Origin: Ornithinimicrobium laminariae
Lineage (GTDB): Bacteria > Actinomycetota > Actinomycetes > Actinomycetales > Dermatophilaceae
Assembly (NCBI RefSeq): GCF_019457945.1
Contig: NZ_JAHZSU010000003.1
Span: 1-64,000, forward strand
Direction: 5' to 3'
DNA: 64,000 nt
In this document: piece after piece, positions 1 to 8,830 of the stretch
Position numbering within the stretch: the first letter of the stretch is position 1
Layout of the letters: each line of letters begins with the position of its first letter
The notes under the pieces: generated by a model
Told to the model about the DNA's origin: nothing
Database searches by the model: none
What the model saw: the letters and a program-made list of their open reading frames with translations, nothing else
Translations under genes and position numbers: made by a program

Positions 1-44
1 TACTGCACTGGGAACGGTGTGGGAGAGTAGGACACCGCCGGACA
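1..44 (+). rRNA. rrf: 5S ribosomal RNA, 3' end (partial)
   Basis: The first bases match the conserved 3' third of bacterial 5S rRNA, including the GGTGTGGGAGAGTAGG helix/loop region followed by ACACCGCCGGAC. The 5' part lies outside the window, so an rRNA operon on the + strand ends here. The exact 3' end is placed from the usual end of the terminal stem and may be off by a few bases. Confidence 0.85.
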
Positions 45-55
45 ACCATTCACGG

Positions 56-102
56 TTAGCCCCGCAAACCAACCCAACACAGGGTTGCGTTTGCGGGGCT
101 AA
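56..102 (+). terminator. Hairpin terminator after the rRNA operon
   Basis: A perfect 14-bp inverted repeat (56-69 against 89-102) encloses a second small stem, AACCC/GGGTT at 71-75 and 82-86. There is no T-run after it, so this is a GC-rich L-shaped type hairpin of the kind common in actinobacteria. Its position directly behind 5S suggests it ends the rRNA transcript. The stretch 103-242 that follows holds no gene I can support. Confidence 0.7.
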
Positions 103-242
103 ACCCATTCACAGAACCCCCTTTCCTAGGCATAGCGCAACGCAGCCTAGCCGAGTCGCGGGCAACGGTGGATGACGCGGTTCCGCCCCACTCGTCCGTG
201 AGACAATCACAGCAAGTCTTTTTCGATGTTTGGGAGTTTTGC

Positions 243-1205
243 GTGAGCGAACGTAACGGTGGATTCCGTGGTGACAGTGGCCGGCAGGGCCACAGCCCAC
301 GTGGTGGTTCGAATGGGCAGGGTGCTGCGCGCTCTGGTCCCGGAGGCTATCGGGGTTCAGACGACTCACGTCAAGGCCCCGGTTTTGGCTCGCGTGACGA
401 TCGTGGCCCATCCGGTCGACCTGTCGGGCCGCCACGTGCCAAAGAGCCAGAGATCCCGTCCCATTTGGAAGCGAGCCAAGCTGATCGCTCTGTTTTCCGT
501 GAGTTGCGGACCCTTACTAAGGACAACGCTGAAGGCGTCGCGTTGCACTTGTTGGCGATTGAAGAGTTCCTCGAGAATGAAGAGTTGGAGCGCGCTCAAG
601 AGCACGCCCAGACCGCAGTTCGTCGAGCGGGACGAGTGCCGATCGTTCGTGAATACATGGGATTGGTGCATTACCGCAAGGGGGAGTGGTCAAAGGCTCT
701 GTCGGAGTTCCGCACAGCTCGGCGGATGTCAGGCTCTCACCACCTGCTGCCATTGATTGCCGACACCGAGCGTGGTCTCGGTCGGCCCGAGAAGGCCATC
801 GAGTTGGGCCAAAGCCGTGAGGTCGACACCCTGGCCGTGGCTGAGCGGATGGAAATGGCGGTCGTCGTTTCCGGCGCACGCCGCGACCTAGGCCAAACGG
901 GTGCCGCTGTCCAAACGCTGCGGGAGATTGCTCGCACTATTCCTGGCAACCAACCGTGGTCTGCTCGCGTCTACTACGCGTACGCAGATGCGCTGATTGC
1001 CGATGGCAAGCAGGAAGACGCGGCGGAGTGGCTACAGCGCGCCGCGGATGCTGATGACCAGGGGCAGACCGATGCTGCAGAGCGGCTAGGTGACCCGGCG
1101 GAAGAGTTCATCGACCTCGACGACTTCGCTGAGGACGACTTTGGTGACACCGCGTACAATGAGCGCGGTAGAGATGAGCGGCCACGGGAGTCAGGTCGTG
1201 ACTGA
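243..1205 (+). CDS. TPR-repeat protein with Gly/Arg-rich N-terminus
   Basis: A 320-residue cytoplasmic protein of unknown function. The start is a GTG at 243, seven bases after a GGGAG Shine-Dalgarno at 231-235. About the first 75 residues are low complexity and rich in Gly, Arg, Ser and Asp, with RGG-like dipeptides. Residues from about 85 to 280 look like helical tetratricopeptide pairs (for example the segments around EFLENEELERAQEHA and VYYAYADALIADGKQEDA). The tail is very acidic (EEFIDLDDFAEDDFGD). The gene heads a run that continues through a NagD-like phosphatase, tlyA, nadK and recN, an order often seen in actinobacteria. TPR domains bind partner proteins; the partner is not evident here. 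Confidence 0.8.
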   Translation: MSERNGGFRGDSGRQGHSPRGGSNGQGAARSGPGGYRGSDDSRQGPGFGSRDDRGPSGRPVGPPRAKEPEIPSHLEASQADRSVFRELRTLTKDNAEGVALHLLAIEEFLENEELERAQEHAQTAVRRAGRVPIVREYMGLVHYRKGEWSKALSEFRTARRMSGSHHLLPLIADTERGLGRPEKAIELGQSREVDTLAVAERMEMAVVVSGARRDLGQTGAAVQTLREIARTIPGNQPWSARVYYAYADALIADGKQEDAAEWLQRAADADDQGQTDAAERLGDPAEEFIDLDDFAEDDFGDTAYNERGRDERPRESGRD

Positions 1206-2046
1206 ACGGGCCTTTGACGCGCTGATCATCGATTTGGACGGTGTGGTCTACACCGGCGCACTCCCGATCGAAGGGGCTGCTGAAGGCATCAACACGGCTC
1301 GTGAAGACGGTCTGAGAATCCTCTTCATGACCAACAACGCAGCCAAGATGCCGGCGGATGTGGTGTCGCACCTTGAATCCGTCGGGGTCGCAGCGTCGCC
1401 GGATGAAGTCCTGACTTCAAGTCAGGTGGCTGCTGCCTACGTCGTCAGTGAGTTGGGCGACGACATCGAGGCGGGGCGTGTCTTAGCTGTTGGAGGCCCC
1501 GGCGTTTCTTACGCGCTCAATGAGGTTGGCATTAGTCCGATGCTGCCATCTCAGATTGGTAGTGATGGCCCGTCACAACCCTTCGTTGCCATTGTTCAGG
1601 GGTATGGCCCACAGCTGCGTGTGACGGATCTGCACGAGGCAGGTCTGGCCGTGAATGCGGGAGCCCTCTGGGTCGCCACCAACACTGACGCGACTCTGCC
1701 CACCCCGCGAGGGATGGTGCCTGGTAATGGTGCGTTGGTTGCTGCCGTGGCCCACGGAACGGGCGCGACTCCGGTGGTTGTCGGCAAGCCCCAGCCCTTC
1801 GCATACGAGATGGCTCTGAAGCGGTTGGGCCTACCTGCTGAGCGGGTTTTGGCCATCGGCGACCGCTTGGACACCGATATCGACGGCGCTATCGCTGCGA
1901 ACGTGCCGGCCGCGTTGGTGTTGACCGGAGTTAACACGGCCGCTGACGCGCATGCTCGGCCTTCTCAAGATCAGCCGACACTGATCGCGGCCGGGATCCC
2001 CGAGCTGCGCGCGACGTGGCTCGGCGAGGACCCTGTTTCCGGCTGA
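1198..2046 (+). CDS. HAD-superfamily hydrolase, NagD-like
   Basis: A HAD subfamily IIA phosphatase of 282 residues. Motif I is DLDGVVYTG at about residues 10-18, followed by the small Thr/Asn motif FMTNNAAKM, and motif III is GDRLDTDIDGA near residue 220. The family hydrolyses small phosphate esters; substrates range from glycerol phosphate to nucleotides and cannot be read from sequence. I prefer the GTG at 1198, which overlaps the end of the TPR gene and has GGGAG upstream; an ATG at 1174 in the same frame would add eight residues. The gene ends by sharing a TGATG overlap with the next small gene, so the two are probably translationally coupled. Confidence 0.88.
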   Translation: MTERAFDALIIDLDGVVYTGALPIEGAAEGINTAREDGLRILFMTNNAAKMPADVVSHLESVGVAASPDEVLTSSQVAAAYVVSELGDDIEAGRVLAVGGPGVSYALNEVGISPMLPSQIGSDGPSQPFVAIVQGYGPQLRVTDLHEAGLAVNAGALWVATNTDATLPTPRGMVPGNGALVAAVAHGTGATPVVVGKPQPFAYEMALKRLGLPAERVLAIGDRLDTDIDGAIAANVPAALVLTGVNTAADAHARPSQDQPTLIAAGIPELRATWLGEDPVSG

Positions 2047-2249
2047 TGGACAGTGAGCCCACCCCCGCTGGCGAGCCCCTCGACATCCACGCTCCCCGTG
2101 AAGTCATCGCCCCCACTGGCACGGGCGATGACCAGGTTGACGCGCTTATAGACGAGTTCCACCGGGCAGTCAGCGCCGGAGACATTGACTCGGTCGAAGC
2201 AGTTTCGGCAGCCCAACGGGGACTTCAGGCTCGGCTGGCTTCATCGTGA
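2046..2249 (+). CDS. Small conserved acidic protein upstream of tlyA
   Basis: A 67-residue protein that begins with an ATG overlapping the stop of the phosphatase gene and ends overlapping the start of tlyA. It is acidic, with a Pro-rich first 25 residues and a helical second half around DDQVDALIDEFHRAV and SVEAVSAAQRGLQARL. It has no motif I recognise and no membrane segment. Tight overlaps at both ends and a matching composition argue that it is a real gene. Short ORFs at this place between a HAD gene and tlyA are common in actinobacteria, but no function is known to me. Confidence 0.65.
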   Translation: MDSEPTPAGEPLDIHAPREVIAPTGTGDDQVDALIDEFHRAVSAGDIDSVEAVSAAQRGLQARLASS

Positions 2250-3070
2250 ATGCTGAGACTCCAGCCGCCGATCGCCTTGATCGGATGGTGACATCGCTAG
2301 GCCTTGCCCGTTCCCGAACGCAGGCCCGAGAGCTGATTCTCACCGGTGCCGTCAGCGTGGGTGGACAGGTCGTCACCAAGCCGTCCGCGGTCGTATCGGC
2401 GCAAGATGTAGCAGTTGAGGCAACAGCTGAACAGCGCTGGGTTGGCCGGGGGGCGCAGAAACTCGCTGGCGCCCTGGAACACTGGACCACTGAGTTGAGG
2501 GTGTCCGGTCGCAAGGCGCTTGATGTCGGGGCCTCCACCGGAGGCTTCACCCAGGTGCTCCTCGATGCAGGGGCAACGCACGTCATCGCGCTCGACGTCG
2601 GACATGATCAACTCGTGGCCGAGCTAGCCAACGACGCGCGAGTGACAGACATGTCGGGCAAAAACATCCGCTCAACAACGGTCGCTGAGATCGATGGAGC
2701 AGTCAGCCTCTTGGTTGCCGACCTTTCGTTTATCCCACTCTCAATCGTGATTCCAGCGATGGCTAGTCTGGTGACGTCCGACGCTGACCTTGTATTGCTG
2801 GCAAAACCGCAGTTTGAAGTCGGGCCGGACCGAGTGGGTCGCAATGGCATCGTGCGCAGCCACGAAGCCCGACGTGATGCATTGTTGGCTGTGACGCGAT
2901 CTATCTACACATCTGGGTTGGCGATCAAAGACATCATGCCGTCGGTGATCACTGGTGGCGGTGGCAATCGCGAGTATGTCGTGTGGGCCAAACCGGAGCA
3001 GCCCGGGCTCTGGGACGAAGACATCGCCCGGCAGAACGTTCAAGAAATTATCCGAAGGGAGCACGAATGA
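2246..3070 (+). CDS. tlyA: TlyA-type rRNA 2'-O-methyltransferase
   Basis: A 274-residue protein of the TlyA/hemolysin A family, which in mycobacteria methylates ribose 2'-OH of 16S C1409 and 23S C1920 using SAM. An S4 RNA-binding domain covers about residues 8-60, followed by the GRGAQKL motif (67-73) with the family's first catalytic Lys. An FtsJ/RrmJ-like Rossmann domain follows, with the SAM loop DVGASTGGFT at 93-102, then KPQFE and a C-terminal REYVVW segment that fits the end of the KDKE catalytic tetrad. The GTG start overlaps the preceding stop by a few bases, and its TGA overlaps the nadK ATG. The length equals the usual 265-275 residues. Loss of this enzyme in mycobacteria gives capreomycin resistance. 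Confidence 0.93.
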   Translation: MNAETPAADRLDRMVTSLGLARSRTQARELILTGAVSVGGQVVTKPSAVVSAQDVAVEATAEQRWVGRGAQKLAGALEHWTTELRVSGRKALDVGASTGGFTQVLLDAGATHVIALDVGHDQLVAELANDARVTDMSGKNIRSTTVAEIDGAVSLLVADLSFIPLSIVIPAMASLVTSDADLVLLAKPQFEVGPDRVGRNGIVRSHEARRDALLAVTRSIYTSGLAIKDIMPSVITGGGGNREYVVWAKPEQPGLWDEDIARQNVQEIIRREHE

Positions 3071-3978
3071 CTCGCAGGATCCTGCTCGTCTCGCACCCTG
3101 GCCGTCCGGAAGTTCCGGAATTGATCGCCGAGTTCACCGAGCAACTCGGCCGACACGGCATCGAGGTTGACCTCCTTCCCGAATCCCGGGTTGTTGATGC
3201 GTCTAACCCCCGATCAGCGACGGAAGACGACGACCCCACGGCTGCCGCGGGCGCTGAACTGGTGGTCGTTTTTGGCGGCGACGGCACGATTCTGCGCGGA
3301 GCCGAGCTGGCCAGGCCCGCCGGTGTTCCCTTGCTGGGGGTCAATCTCGGGAGGGTCGGCTTCCTGGCTGAAGCCGAGCGCGAAGAGATGTCGTGGACTG
3401 CTGAGCGCATCGTCGCCGGCGACTACACGGTCGAAGAGCGAATGACTCTGGACGTCGAAGTTATCCACGAAGACGCAGTCATTTGTCAGAGCTGGGCAAT
3501 GAATGAAGCCACTGTCGAGAAGGCCGCACGGGAACGCCTCTTGGAGTTGCTGGTGGAGGTCGACGGGCGGCCCCTGTCGAGCTGGGGCTGCGACGGTGTC
3601 GTGATGGCAACCCCGACTGGCTCGACTGCCTACGCCTTCTCCGGGGGAGGCCCGGTTGTCTGGCCTGATGTGGCGGCCATCTTAGTCGTGCCGATCTCTG
3701 CGCACGCGCTCTTTGCTCGTCCCTTGGTGCTTGGCCCCGACACGCAACTCGCGGTCGAGGTATCGCCGCAATCGAACGGTCGCGGCGTCATGTGGTGCGA
3801 TGGACGTCGTGCGTTCGACCTCCCACACGGGGCCCGTGTTGAGGTAAAGCGTTCTTCGATGCCAGTGCGCCTAGCCCGGCTGACAAACTCGCCCTTCACC
3901 GACCGGTTGGTGGCCAAGTTTGGCCTCAACGTCCAAGGCTGGCGCGGCGCTCCGCCAGCCAGTCAGCAGAAGGATTAG
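3067..3978 (+). CDS. nadK: NAD kinase
   Basis: A 303-residue NAD(+) kinase that makes NADP(+) from NAD(+) and ATP or polyphosphate. The diagnostic GGDGT motif is at residues 70-74, followed by GVNLGRVGFLAE, the substrate-binding NEA motif, and a Gly-rich CDGVVMATPTGSTAYAFSGG segment. A 17-residue acidic insertion before GGDGT is typical for actinobacterial forms. The start ATG overlaps the tlyA stop (ATGA) and the stop lies two bases before recN, so it sits within one operon with both. The synteny tlyA-nadK-recN is very widespread in this phylum. Confidence 0.96.
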   Translation: MTRRILLVSHPGRPEVPELIAEFTEQLGRHGIEVDLLPESRVVDASNPRSATEDDDPTAAAGAELVVVFGGDGTILRGAELARPAGVPLLGVNLGRVGFLAEAEREEMSWTAERIVAGDYTVEERMTLDVEVIHEDAVICQSWAMNEATVEKAARERLLELLVEVDGRPLSSWGCDGVVMATPTGSTAYAFSGGGPVVWPDVAAILVVPISAHALFARPLVLGPDTQLAVEVSPQSNGRGVMWCDGRRAFDLPHGARVEVKRSSMPVRLARLTNSPFTDRLVAKFGLNVQGWRGAPPASQQKD

Positions 3979-3980
3979 GC

Positions 3981-5735
3981 ATGTTGCGCAGTTTGCGGAT
4001 CTCTCAGCTCGGAGTTATCGACGATGCCGAGTTAGAGCTCTCGCCGGGCCTGAACGTGATCACCGGTGAGACCGGCGCCGGAAAGACGATGGTCGTCAGC
4101 GGTTTGGGGCTGTTGTTGGGCTCGAGGGCTGACGCCGGACTGGTGCGGGTCGGTGCCAGGGCCGCCGTGGTCGAAGGGGTCGCCGAAGTCAGCGAGGGCC
4201 ACCGGGCCAGCCAGCGCGTCCTTGAGGCTGGCGGCGAGGTTGACGACGGCAGCCTGATCTTGGTGCGCACGATCAACGCCGAGCGTGGTTCTAAAGCCCA
4301 TGTCGGCGGACGAGCGGCCCCAATCGGTGTGTTGGCTGAAGTTGGTCAACACCTCGTTGCCGTCCACGGCCAAGCCGATCAGTGGCGATTGCGCGACCCA
4401 GAGCAGCACCGGATGAAGCTGGACTCGGCTGGCGGAGCAGAGCTTGCGAAGGCGAGAGCCGCATACCAGGGGGCTTTTACCTCGTGGACGCGAGCTCAAA
4501 AAACACTGCTTGACCTGACGACCAGCGGTGCCGAGCGGGCTCGCGAGGCGCAGATGCTGCGCACGGCCCTGGATGAGATCGGTGCAATCAACCCGGCTGA
4601 GGGCGAAGAAGACGATCTGCAAGCCGATGAGGCGAGATTGGCTCACGCCACCGGTCTCAGGTCAGCTGCGCAGGCTACCCAGGTTGCCTTAAGTGGCGAT
4701 GACGACGGGGGGCCGCAGGACACCTCGGTGTTGGAGTTGGTTGCTCAGGCAGCGCATGAATTGTCACAGGTCAGTGAGCACGACCCAGCCATTGAAGGAT
4801 TCCGGGCGAGGCTGAATGAGATCAGCTATCTTTCCTCGGATTTGGCCACAGAAATGGCCTCGTATGCCAACTCAATCGACGCAGACCCCGGCAGGCTGGC
4901 TCAAGTCCAGCAGCGCCGTGCGACCATCACAGCGATGCTGCGCAACTACGGGGATAGCACCGCTGAGGTCTTGCAATGGGCCCAGGCATCCGCCCTGCGA
5001 CTGGCTGATCTAGACACCTCCTCGGAGCGTATTCACGCAGCGCAAGCCGAGGTCAAAGAGTCTGCCGCGGCTGTGGTCAAGCATGGACAACAACTTCGCC
5101 AAGCACGACAGAAGGCCGCCGCCGAACTATCGGCGAACGTCACCTCCGAGGTTCGCCACCTAGCGATGGGGTCGGCGACGGTCGAGGTAGTCATCATCCC
5201 CAGGACGGCCAAATCTTGTGACGACGGCACCCTTGAGGTTGAGGGCGCAGCGTGCATACCCAGGCCCCACGGTCTAGAAGACGTGGAAATCCGGCTTGCC
5301 GCCAACCCTGGTGCGCCCGCGAGATCGGTGACCAAAGCTGCCTCCGGCGGTGAACTGTCCCGCGTGATGCTAGCTCTGGAATTGGTCGCTTCGGCGAACG
5401 ACGTGCCGACCTATGTCTTCGATGAGGTCGATGCTGGGGTCGGTGGGAGCGCGGCGCTGGACCTCGGTGCTCGATTGGCGAAACTGGCGCAGACGGCACA
5501 GGTCCTCGTCGTCACCCACTTAGGACAAGTCGCTGCCTTTGCGGATCACCACTTGGTGGTCCAGAAAGACTCCGATGGACAGGTGACCTCCAGCGACGTG
5601 CACGCAGTCACCGGCAATGACCGCGTGGTCGAGATCGCCCGGATGTTGGGCGGGGTCACTGACTCGGCCGCTGCCCTGGAACACGCGCGTGAGTTGCTCG
5701 CCGACAACTCGCGAACTTTCGCTGCCCAGGGCTAG
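3981..5735 (+). CDS. recN: DNA repair protein RecN
   Basis: A 584-residue SMC-like ATPase that acts early in double-strand break repair. The Walker A motif GETGAGKT lies at 29-36, followed by a long coiled-coil region (about 150-380) split by a central segment. The ABC-type signature ASGGELSRVMLALE and the Walker B region TYVFDEVDAGVGG sit near residues 453-490. Length and motif order match the family. Its ATG comes two bases after the nadK stop. A small dyad (GCTCAG/CTGAGC, 5737-5751) lies right behind its stop and may be a weak terminator. Confidence 0.95.
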   Translation: MLRSLRISQLGVIDDAELELSPGLNVITGETGAGKTMVVSGLGLLLGSRADAGLVRVGARAAVVEGVAEVSEGHRASQRVLEAGGEVDDGSLILVRTINAERGSKAHVGGRAAPIGVLAEVGQHLVAVHGQADQWRLRDPEQHRMKLDSAGGAELAKARAAYQGAFTSWTRAQKTLLDLTTSGAERAREAQMLRTALDEIGAINPAEGEEDDLQADEARLAHATGLRSAAQATQVALSGDDDGGPQDTSVLELVAQAAHELSQVSEHDPAIEGFRARLNEISYLSSDLATEMASYANSIDADPGRLAQVQQRRATITAMLRNYGDSTAEVLQWAQASALRLADLDTSSERIHAAQAEVKESAAAVVKHGQQLRQARQKAAAELSANVTSEVRHLAMGSATVEVVIIPRTAKSCDDGTLEVEGAACIPRPHGLEDVEIRLAANPGAPARSVTKAASGGELSRVMLALELVASANDVPTYVFDEVDAGVGGSAALDLGARLAKLAQTAQVLVVTHLGQVAAFADHHLVVQKDSDGQVTSSDVHAVTGNDRVVEIARMLGGVTDSAAALEHARELLADNSRTFAAQG

Positions 5736-5823
5736 GGCTCAGTCACTGAGCGTCCAAAGGTGATCAGTTGCACGCGCGAGAAGCACTCCAACGGGGTGTC
5801 CGGCATGACACGATGGGGTCAAC

Positions 5824-7011
5824 ATGTCACTTTTCGGTCGGCTACCTTCCGCTGACCCGGATGGAAGCCCAGTACAGGGGACCCTCCGGGTTGATGCGCG
5901 AACGAAAAATCTGACCAAAAGGCTGCAGGCCGGCGATATCGCGGTCATCCTGCATGAGGACCTGGATCAAGTTTCTGCTAACGCGCTCGTGGCGTGCAAA
6001 CCAGTGGCCGTCATCAATGGGGCCAAATCATCCAGTGGCGCTTATCCGAACCGTGGTCCGCAGATCTTGATTGATGCCGGGATTCCGTTGATTGATGCGG
6101 CGGGCCCTGAAGTTCTCGATGCGCTGCCTGAGGGAAGCCCGGCGCGCATTGAAGGCAACACCGTTTTTATCGATGACGATGCGGTCGCTCACGGTGATCT
6201 GCTCAGCGCCGAGGATGTAGCGGCCGCTACCGAGCTTGCAAAGACCCAAGTTTCAGCACAAATCGAGTCGTTCGCGCGCAACACCATGGAGTATGTGCAG
6301 GTTGAGCAAGACCTGCTGCTCGATGGTATTGACTTGCCACCACTGCGTACCCCAATGCAGGACCGTTACGTCCTGGTCGTGGTGCGCGGATATCACTACA
6401 AAGAAGACCTGGTTGCGCTGCGCCCATTTATTCGTGAAGCAGACCCCGTCTTGATCGGCGTCGATGGCGGAGCCGACGCGCTCCTCGAATTGGGCTATCG
6501 CCCCGACATCATCGTCGGCGACATGGACTCAGTCAGTGACGCCTCCCTGACTAGTGGCGCCGAGATCGTGGTGCATGCCTATCGTGACGGCCGTGCTCCA
6601 GGGCTCGAGCGGGTTGAGGCACTCGGGGTCCAGCAACCCATCGTGCTTCCGGCCACCGGGACCAGCGAAGACATCGCGATGTTGCTGGCAGATGGCCTTG
6701 GCGCATCGTTGATCGTCGCAGTGGGCACCCACGCGACCCTGGTGGAGTTCTTGGACAAAGGCCGCAAAGGGATGGCTAGCACCTTTTTGACCCGACTCCG
6801 GGTCGGGTCAAAGCTAGTCGACGCTAAAGGCGTGAGTTTGCTTTACCGATCGCGGATTTCACCGATCTCGCTGATGTGGTTGGTGCTGGCAGGAGCACTT
6901 GCTTTGCTGGCTGCGCTGGGTGCAACCGCTGGCGGGCGAACCATTTTGAGCGTGTTTATGCTGCGCCTCGATGACTTGTTTGCATGGATAGGTGGGGTGC
7001 TTCCCTGGTGA
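5824..7011 (+). CDS. steA: SteA-like cytokinetic ring protein
   Basis: A 395-residue protein matching the SteA family (Rv1697 in M. tuberculosis; SteA in Corynebacterium glutamicum, reported at the septum and linked to cell separation). The central part resembles the thiamine-pyrophosphokinase fold, with GVDGGADALLE and a GDMDSVSD motif near residues 232-239, but the family is not thought to make thiamine pyrophosphate. One clear transmembrane helix (SLMWLVLAGALALLAALG) and an amphipathic C-terminal tail follow, so the bulk should face the cytoplasm. The last bases overlap the start of steB (GTGA), as in other actinobacteria where the two act as a pair. The ATG at 5824 follows an 88-base gap that should hold its promoter, though I see no strong one. 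Confidence 0.85.
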   Translation: MSLFGRLPSADPDGSPVQGTLRVDARTKNLTKRLQAGDIAVILHEDLDQVSANALVACKPVAVINGAKSSSGAYPNRGPQILIDAGIPLIDAAGPEVLDALPEGSPARIEGNTVFIDDDAVAHGDLLSAEDVAAATELAKTQVSAQIESFARNTMEYVQVEQDLLLDGIDLPPLRTPMQDRYVLVVVRGYHYKEDLVALRPFIREADPVLIGVDGGADALLELGYRPDIIVGDMDSVSDASLTSGAEIVVHAYRDGRAPGLERVEALGVQQPIVLPATGTSEDIAMLLADGLGASLIVAVGTHATLVEFLDKGRKGMASTFLTRLRVGSKLVDAKGVSLLYRSRISPISLMWLVLAGALALLAALGATAGGRTILSVFMLRLDDLFAWIGGVLPW

Positions 7012-8018
7012 TTGATTTTAGGTATCACGTTGTCTCGTTGGTGGCGGTCTTTATCGCGCTAGCGGTCGGGATCGTGCTGGGTGCTGGGCCATTGCGGGGG
7101 CAGTTGTCAGACACCATCGAGGGCCAGGTGGCAGAGCTTGGCGAGGAGCGCAATGTGCTGCGCGCTGACCTGGCTCTGCAAGAGCGTCGCGCAGACACTC
7201 GCGAAGACATTTTGGATGAGATCACGCCGGATCTGGTCGCTGGGCTCTTGAGCGATCAGAGCGTTGCCGTCGTCGAACTTCCTGATGCCGACACCGACGC
7301 CGCGGATGACCTAGCTCTAGCCGTGACCCAAGCGGGTGGGACAGTCGCACCGCGATTGCAGATCCTGAACGATTGGGATGACCCTGAGCTTGCCGAGGAG
7401 CGGGCGGCTGCAGCCCAAGAAATGTCCGCCGTTTGGGGCGGAGGATTCACGCCACCAGAGAATGCGACCGCGGAGGCAACCTTGGCCACTGCGATCACCG
7501 GTTGGGGGCCAGATGGCAGCGTCTACTCAGGCGATCTGGGGCAGAGCATCCTGGAGGAGGCGGGCTTCATCTCGGTGTCCCGCTCCGCCAGTGGAGCAAT
7601 GGTGCCGGGCACGTCAGCGATCGAGCCGGTCACGATGGTGATCCTGGTTGCTGGAAGCTCACCCGAGCCAGAAAACGCCGACACCAACGCTGAGCCTCAA
7701 GAAGCATCGCTGGTTCAGGCTCTTGGCCAAACAGACAGCGCAATCCTGGTCGCTGGCGAAGGCACGGAGCAGCCTTCCGGCGATGTTGAAACCCTCGCTG
7801 CCCACCCACTGTTGACCACCGTCCGGGCAGACTCAGATCTAGCGAGCGAAGTCTCCACGGTCGACAACGCCGACTCGGCGCTCGGCCGGCTTAGCGTCGT
7901 CTGGTCACTCGCCTGGCTAGCTTCAGACCAGGTTGGCCACTTCGGATTCGCAGACGATGCGGGTGCCTCCAGCGCCCCAGACCCCGTGACCACTAACGAT
8001 CGAGTTCCGACGCCGTGA
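7008..8018 (+). CDS. steB: SteB/MctB family envelope protein ("copper transporter" family)
   Basis: A 336-residue protein of the MctB/SteB family (Rv1698). An N-terminal signal-anchor (SLVAVFIALAVGIVLGAG, about residues 9-26) is followed by a short coiled coil (LGEERNVLRADLALQERRADTR) and a long acidic region predicted to lie outside the membrane. Mtb MctB was reported as a copper-efflux channel; the Corynebacterium homologue SteB works with SteA in cell separation. I see no Cys/Met-rich metal-binding pattern here, so the copper role is not supported by this sequence itself. The GTG start overlaps steA and its stop overlaps the next gene, which argues for one transcript and a shared envelope job. 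Confidence 0.82.
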   Translation: MIDFRYHVVSLVAVFIALAVGIVLGAGPLRGQLSDTIEGQVAELGEERNVLRADLALQERRADTREDILDEITPDLVAGLLSDQSVAVVELPDADTDAADDLALAVTQAGGTVAPRLQILNDWDDPELAEERAAAAQEMSAVWGGGFTPPENATAEATLATAITGWGPDGSVYSGDLGQSILEEAGFISVSRSASGAMVPGTSAIEPVTMVILVAGSSPEPENADTNAEPQEASLVQALGQTDSAILVAGEGTEQPSGDVETLAAHPLLTTVRADSDLASEVSTVDNADSALGRLSVVWSLAWLASDQVGHFGFADDAGASSAPDPVTTNDRVPTP

Positions 8019-8818
8019 GCGCAGCTGGCCACCAGTTAGCGATCTTGGCTGGCAGCGCAGCCTTCACTACAGCAGCCACCGCCTGGTGGCGACACCGTGG
8101 TGTGCCCGGGGGACACCGGCGGTGGACCCGGACCAACCACGCTGGCCAGAACGTCAGCCTGCTTGAAGGTCCGTCTCTGGTGCTGGCCACCTCAGCGGCT
8201 CTTGCCTACAGCGACCCAACAGGCGCGGTGTTGTGTCTAGCCGGAGGCAGCGTTGGGGCGTGGGATGACCTGCATCCCGATGCAGCGCGCAAGGGCTTGG
8301 CCGGACACTTGGGTGCTCTGACGCGCGGGGAGGTCAGTCCGGGTGCGCTGAAAGTCCTTGGTCTGGGCAGCAGCGCAATGTTCGTCGTCTGGACTAATCA
8401 GCGTGATGATGTAGACGCGGGATGGGCAGACCTCGTGCTGGGCTCGGTCCTGGTCGCTGGGACTGCAAACCTGATTAATCTGTTCGATCTGCGGCCTGGG
8501 CGCGCGTTGAAGGTTGCGGCGCTCTCCTCACTGGCCTTGTGGCACCGCCGAGACCCTGCCGTGGCTGCCGTGCTTGGTGCGTCCTTGGCTAGCCTTCCGC
8601 TAGACCTCGCTGGTGAGTCGATGATGGGGGATACCGGTGCCAATCCGCTAGGTGCCTTGCTCGGTCTTGGGGCCATGAGGTCACTAAACCGCTCTGAGCG
8701 GCTAGTGGCCACAGGTGCAGTGGTTGGGCTTACGTTGCTGTCTGAGCGAGTGAGTTTTTCAGCGGTGATTGCCAGCACCCCCGGTTTACGTGAACTGGAT
8801 CAGTGGGGACGCGCGTGA
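8015..8818 (+). CDS. Divergent MraY/WecA-like polyprenyl-phosphate sugar-1-phosphate transferase
   Basis: A hydrophobic 267-residue protein with about seven or eight membrane segments. It resembles the PNPT family, which moves a sugar-1-phosphate from a UDP-sugar to undecaprenyl phosphate. The family landmarks seen are GAWDDLHP near residue 86 (the Mg-binding Asp pair), KGLAGHLGALTRGEVSPGALK, NLINLFDLRPGRALK (the NxxNxxD region) and MGDTGANPLGALLG near residue 205. Compared with MraY/WecA the second Asp of NxxDGxDG is replaced (FDLRPG) and the HxH motif is absent, and the protein is short for the family (about 320-360). It may have an altered substrate or may not be catalytic. The neighbours are steAB, a MurJ-like flippase and a GT4 glycosyltransferase. 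Confidence 0.72.
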   Translation: MSAAGHQLAILAGSAAFTTAATAWWRHRGVPGGHRRWTRTNHAGQNVSLLEGPSLVLATSAALAYSDPTGAVLCLAGGSVGAWDDLHPDAARKGLAGHLGALTRGEVSPGALKVLGLGSSAMFVVWTNQRDDVDAGWADLVLGSVLVAGTANLINLFDLRPGRALKVAALSSLALWHRRDPAVAAVLGASLASLPLDLAGESMMGDTGANPLGALLGLGAMRSLNRSERLVATGAVVGLTLLSERVSFSAVIASTPGLRELDQWGRA

Positions 8819-8830
8819 GGCGAAGTAGCA

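Noticed and set aside
7008-8018. SteB/MctB as a proven copper channel
   Set aside because: No Cys/Met/His metal pattern is visible and the neighbours are envelope genes, so I give the family name only.
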